NCBI GenBank assembly: GCA_031270145.1
Contig: JAISYD010000056.1
Span: forward strand, 1-7,218
Length of the DNA: 7,218 nucleotides
Source: Planctomycetota bacterium
Lineage (GTDB): Bacteria; Planctomycetota; SZUA-567
Direction of reading: 5' to 3'
In this document: piece after piece, positions 6,730-7,218 of the stretch
How positions within the stretch are numbered: position 1 is the first letter of the stretch
Layout of the letters: each line of letters starts with the position of its first letter
Position numbers and translations under genes: made by a program
The notes under the pieces: model-generated
What the model saw: only the letters and a program-made list of their open reading frames with translations
What the model was told of the DNA's origin: nothing
The model's database searches: none

Positions 6730-6741
6730 CAATGGCGGTTC
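6730..6741. repeat. 12-base direct repeat, right copy
   Basis: This is the second identical copy of CAATGGCGGTTC (first at 6170-6181), 12 bases beyond the end of the CoA-transferase remnant and before the strong hairpin at 6758. Flanking bases differ between the copies on both sides. Confidence 0.5.
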
Positions 6742-6757
6742 GGCGCAAATTATGACC

Positions 6758-6785
6758 GGAGCCTGGTGCCATGGCGCCAGGCTCC
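6758..6785. terminator. Strong hairpin in convergent intergenic region, possible bidirectional terminator
   Basis: GGAGCCTGGTGC pairs with GCGCCAGGCTCC around a CATG loop, a 12-bp stem with a single T-G wobble. It sits 40 bases after the CoA-transferase remnant and 126 bases beyond the end of the opposing ASCH gene. No T-tract follows on either strand, so it is not a textbook intrinsic terminator. It could instead stabilise 3' ends. Two smaller hairpins, 6870-6886 (GGGGAA/TTCCCC) and 6889-6903 (CGGCAT/ATGCCG), lie nearer the ASCH stop and also lack T-tracts. Confidence 0.4.
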
Positions 6786-6911
6786 TCCAGTCCCCGGACA
6801 AACCGGCTGCGGGCATTTCGCCCAAGGTTTTTTGCTGGAGCGCCCCCGGTTCGGCCGGTTTACGCCTCCGGGGAAGTGAATTCCCCTTCGGCATCGGATG
6901 CCGATCCCGGA

Positions 6912-7218
6912 TCAAATGTGGGGGAGATTCCGCCTTTTTTTCTTCGAAGGAATTTCTCCGAAGAGGATAGGATGCCATTCGTCGGGAACGTCGAAAAGGT
7001 GGAGCCGGCCGAGGCATGGCATCGGCACGATAGCCGGGACGGGATTGGCTAGAACCAATCCATAGGGGCCTTGGAACCATCTGCTTATGCTTGTCTGAAC
7101 GCAATCGATTATTTCCACCTTGCCGATAATGACGCCCCGAGGATAGTCTCTTCCGCCGGCATCCGGCCGTTTGCTGGCATGAATGAGAAGAGGTCCACGA
7201 TATTTTGTCGCCCACGTC
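6912..7218 (-). CDS. ASCH-domain protein (5' part beyond window edge)
   Basis: The frame enters from the right edge and gives 101 residues to a TGA at 6912-6914. It carries the core of an ASCH (ASC-1 homology, PUA-like fold) domain: TWATKYRGPLLIHASKR at 1-17, PRGVIIGKVEIIDCV at 26-40, WFQGPYGLVLANP at 47-59, and PMPCLGRLHLFDVP at 65-78. A short lysine/arginine-rich tail (SKKKRRN, 91-97) follows. ASCH proteins are thought to bind RNA; E. coli YqfB, an ASCH member, is an N4-acetylcytidine amidohydrolase. The start and N-terminal part, including the usual conserved glycine/lysine motif, are outside the window, so function cannot be narrowed. A GTG at 7118 lies within the domain and is not the start. 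Confidence 0.8.
   Translation of the reverse strand, partial: TWATKYRGPLLIHASKRPDAGGRDYPRGVIIGKVEIIDCVQTSISRWFQGPYGLVLANPVPAIVPMPCLGRLHLFDVPDEWHPILFGEIPSKKKRRNLPHI

Noticed and set aside
6121..7215. A 364-residue open frame on minus across the remnant, the hairpins and the ASCH gene
   Set aside because: It crosses three unrelated elements in the wrong frame for ASCH and reads as Arg/Pro/Gly-rich sequence with no recognisable motif. The ASCH frame explains the right end better.
1..7218. CRISPR array, transposase, toxin-antitoxin pair or riboswitch
   Set aside because: Reading both strands I found no regularly spaced repeats, no transposase or integrase motifs, no small paired frames with toxin-antitoxin features, and no recognisable riboswitch core.

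Overview
The window looks like a stretch of bacterial chromosome, GC-rich and densely packed, made mostly of housekeeping genes on alternating strands. The mix is IspH, TilS, RsmG and RluA-type proteins plus a tRNA-Phe with an encoded CCA end. The phylum cannot be fixed from this sequence. A long RNase HII-like protein and an IspH-UbiA fusion recall planctomycete/PVC-type or candidate-phylum bacteria, but that is impression only. A remnant of a propionate/acetate-type CoA-transferase hints at an anaerobic or fermentative lineage.

Layout: (1) Bases 1-2610, minus strand, hold a two-gene operon. The upstream gene encodes an IspH (HMBPP reductase) fused to a UbiA-type membrane prenyltransferase. 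The downstream gene overlaps it by 7 bases and encodes a divergent RNase HII-like nuclease cut by the window edge. (2) Bases 2611-2922 hold a divergent promoter region and a self-contained tRNA-Phe(GAA) gene with its own promoter and intrinsic terminator. (3) tilS on plus (2923-4362) overlaps tail to tail by 55 bases with an RluA-family pseudouridine synthase gene on minus (4308-5066). (4) A divergent promoter region leads to rsmG on plus (5196-6065), whose product has an unusual arginine/glycine-rich N-terminal extension. (5) Bases 6166-6717 carry only the C-terminal third of a CoA-transferase, without its catalytic glutamate, between two copies of a 12-base direct repeat. (6) After a convergent intergenic region with a strong hairpin, the 3' part of an ASCH-domain gene enters on minus (6912-7218).

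Functionally the centre is a translation and RNA-modification neighbourhood: tRNA-Phe, TilS (tRNA-Ile lysidine), an RluA-type pseudouridine synthase, RsmG (16S rRNA m7G), and possibly the ASCH RNA-binding protein. Beside it is an isoprenoid gene that joins the last step of the MEP pathway to a prenyltransferase. I see no CRISPR array, transposase, phage gene or clear new defence system. The best leads are the IspH-UbiA fusion with a degenerate first aspartate motif, the coupled RNase HII-like protein, the RsmG extension, and the repeat-flanked CoA-transferase remnant.
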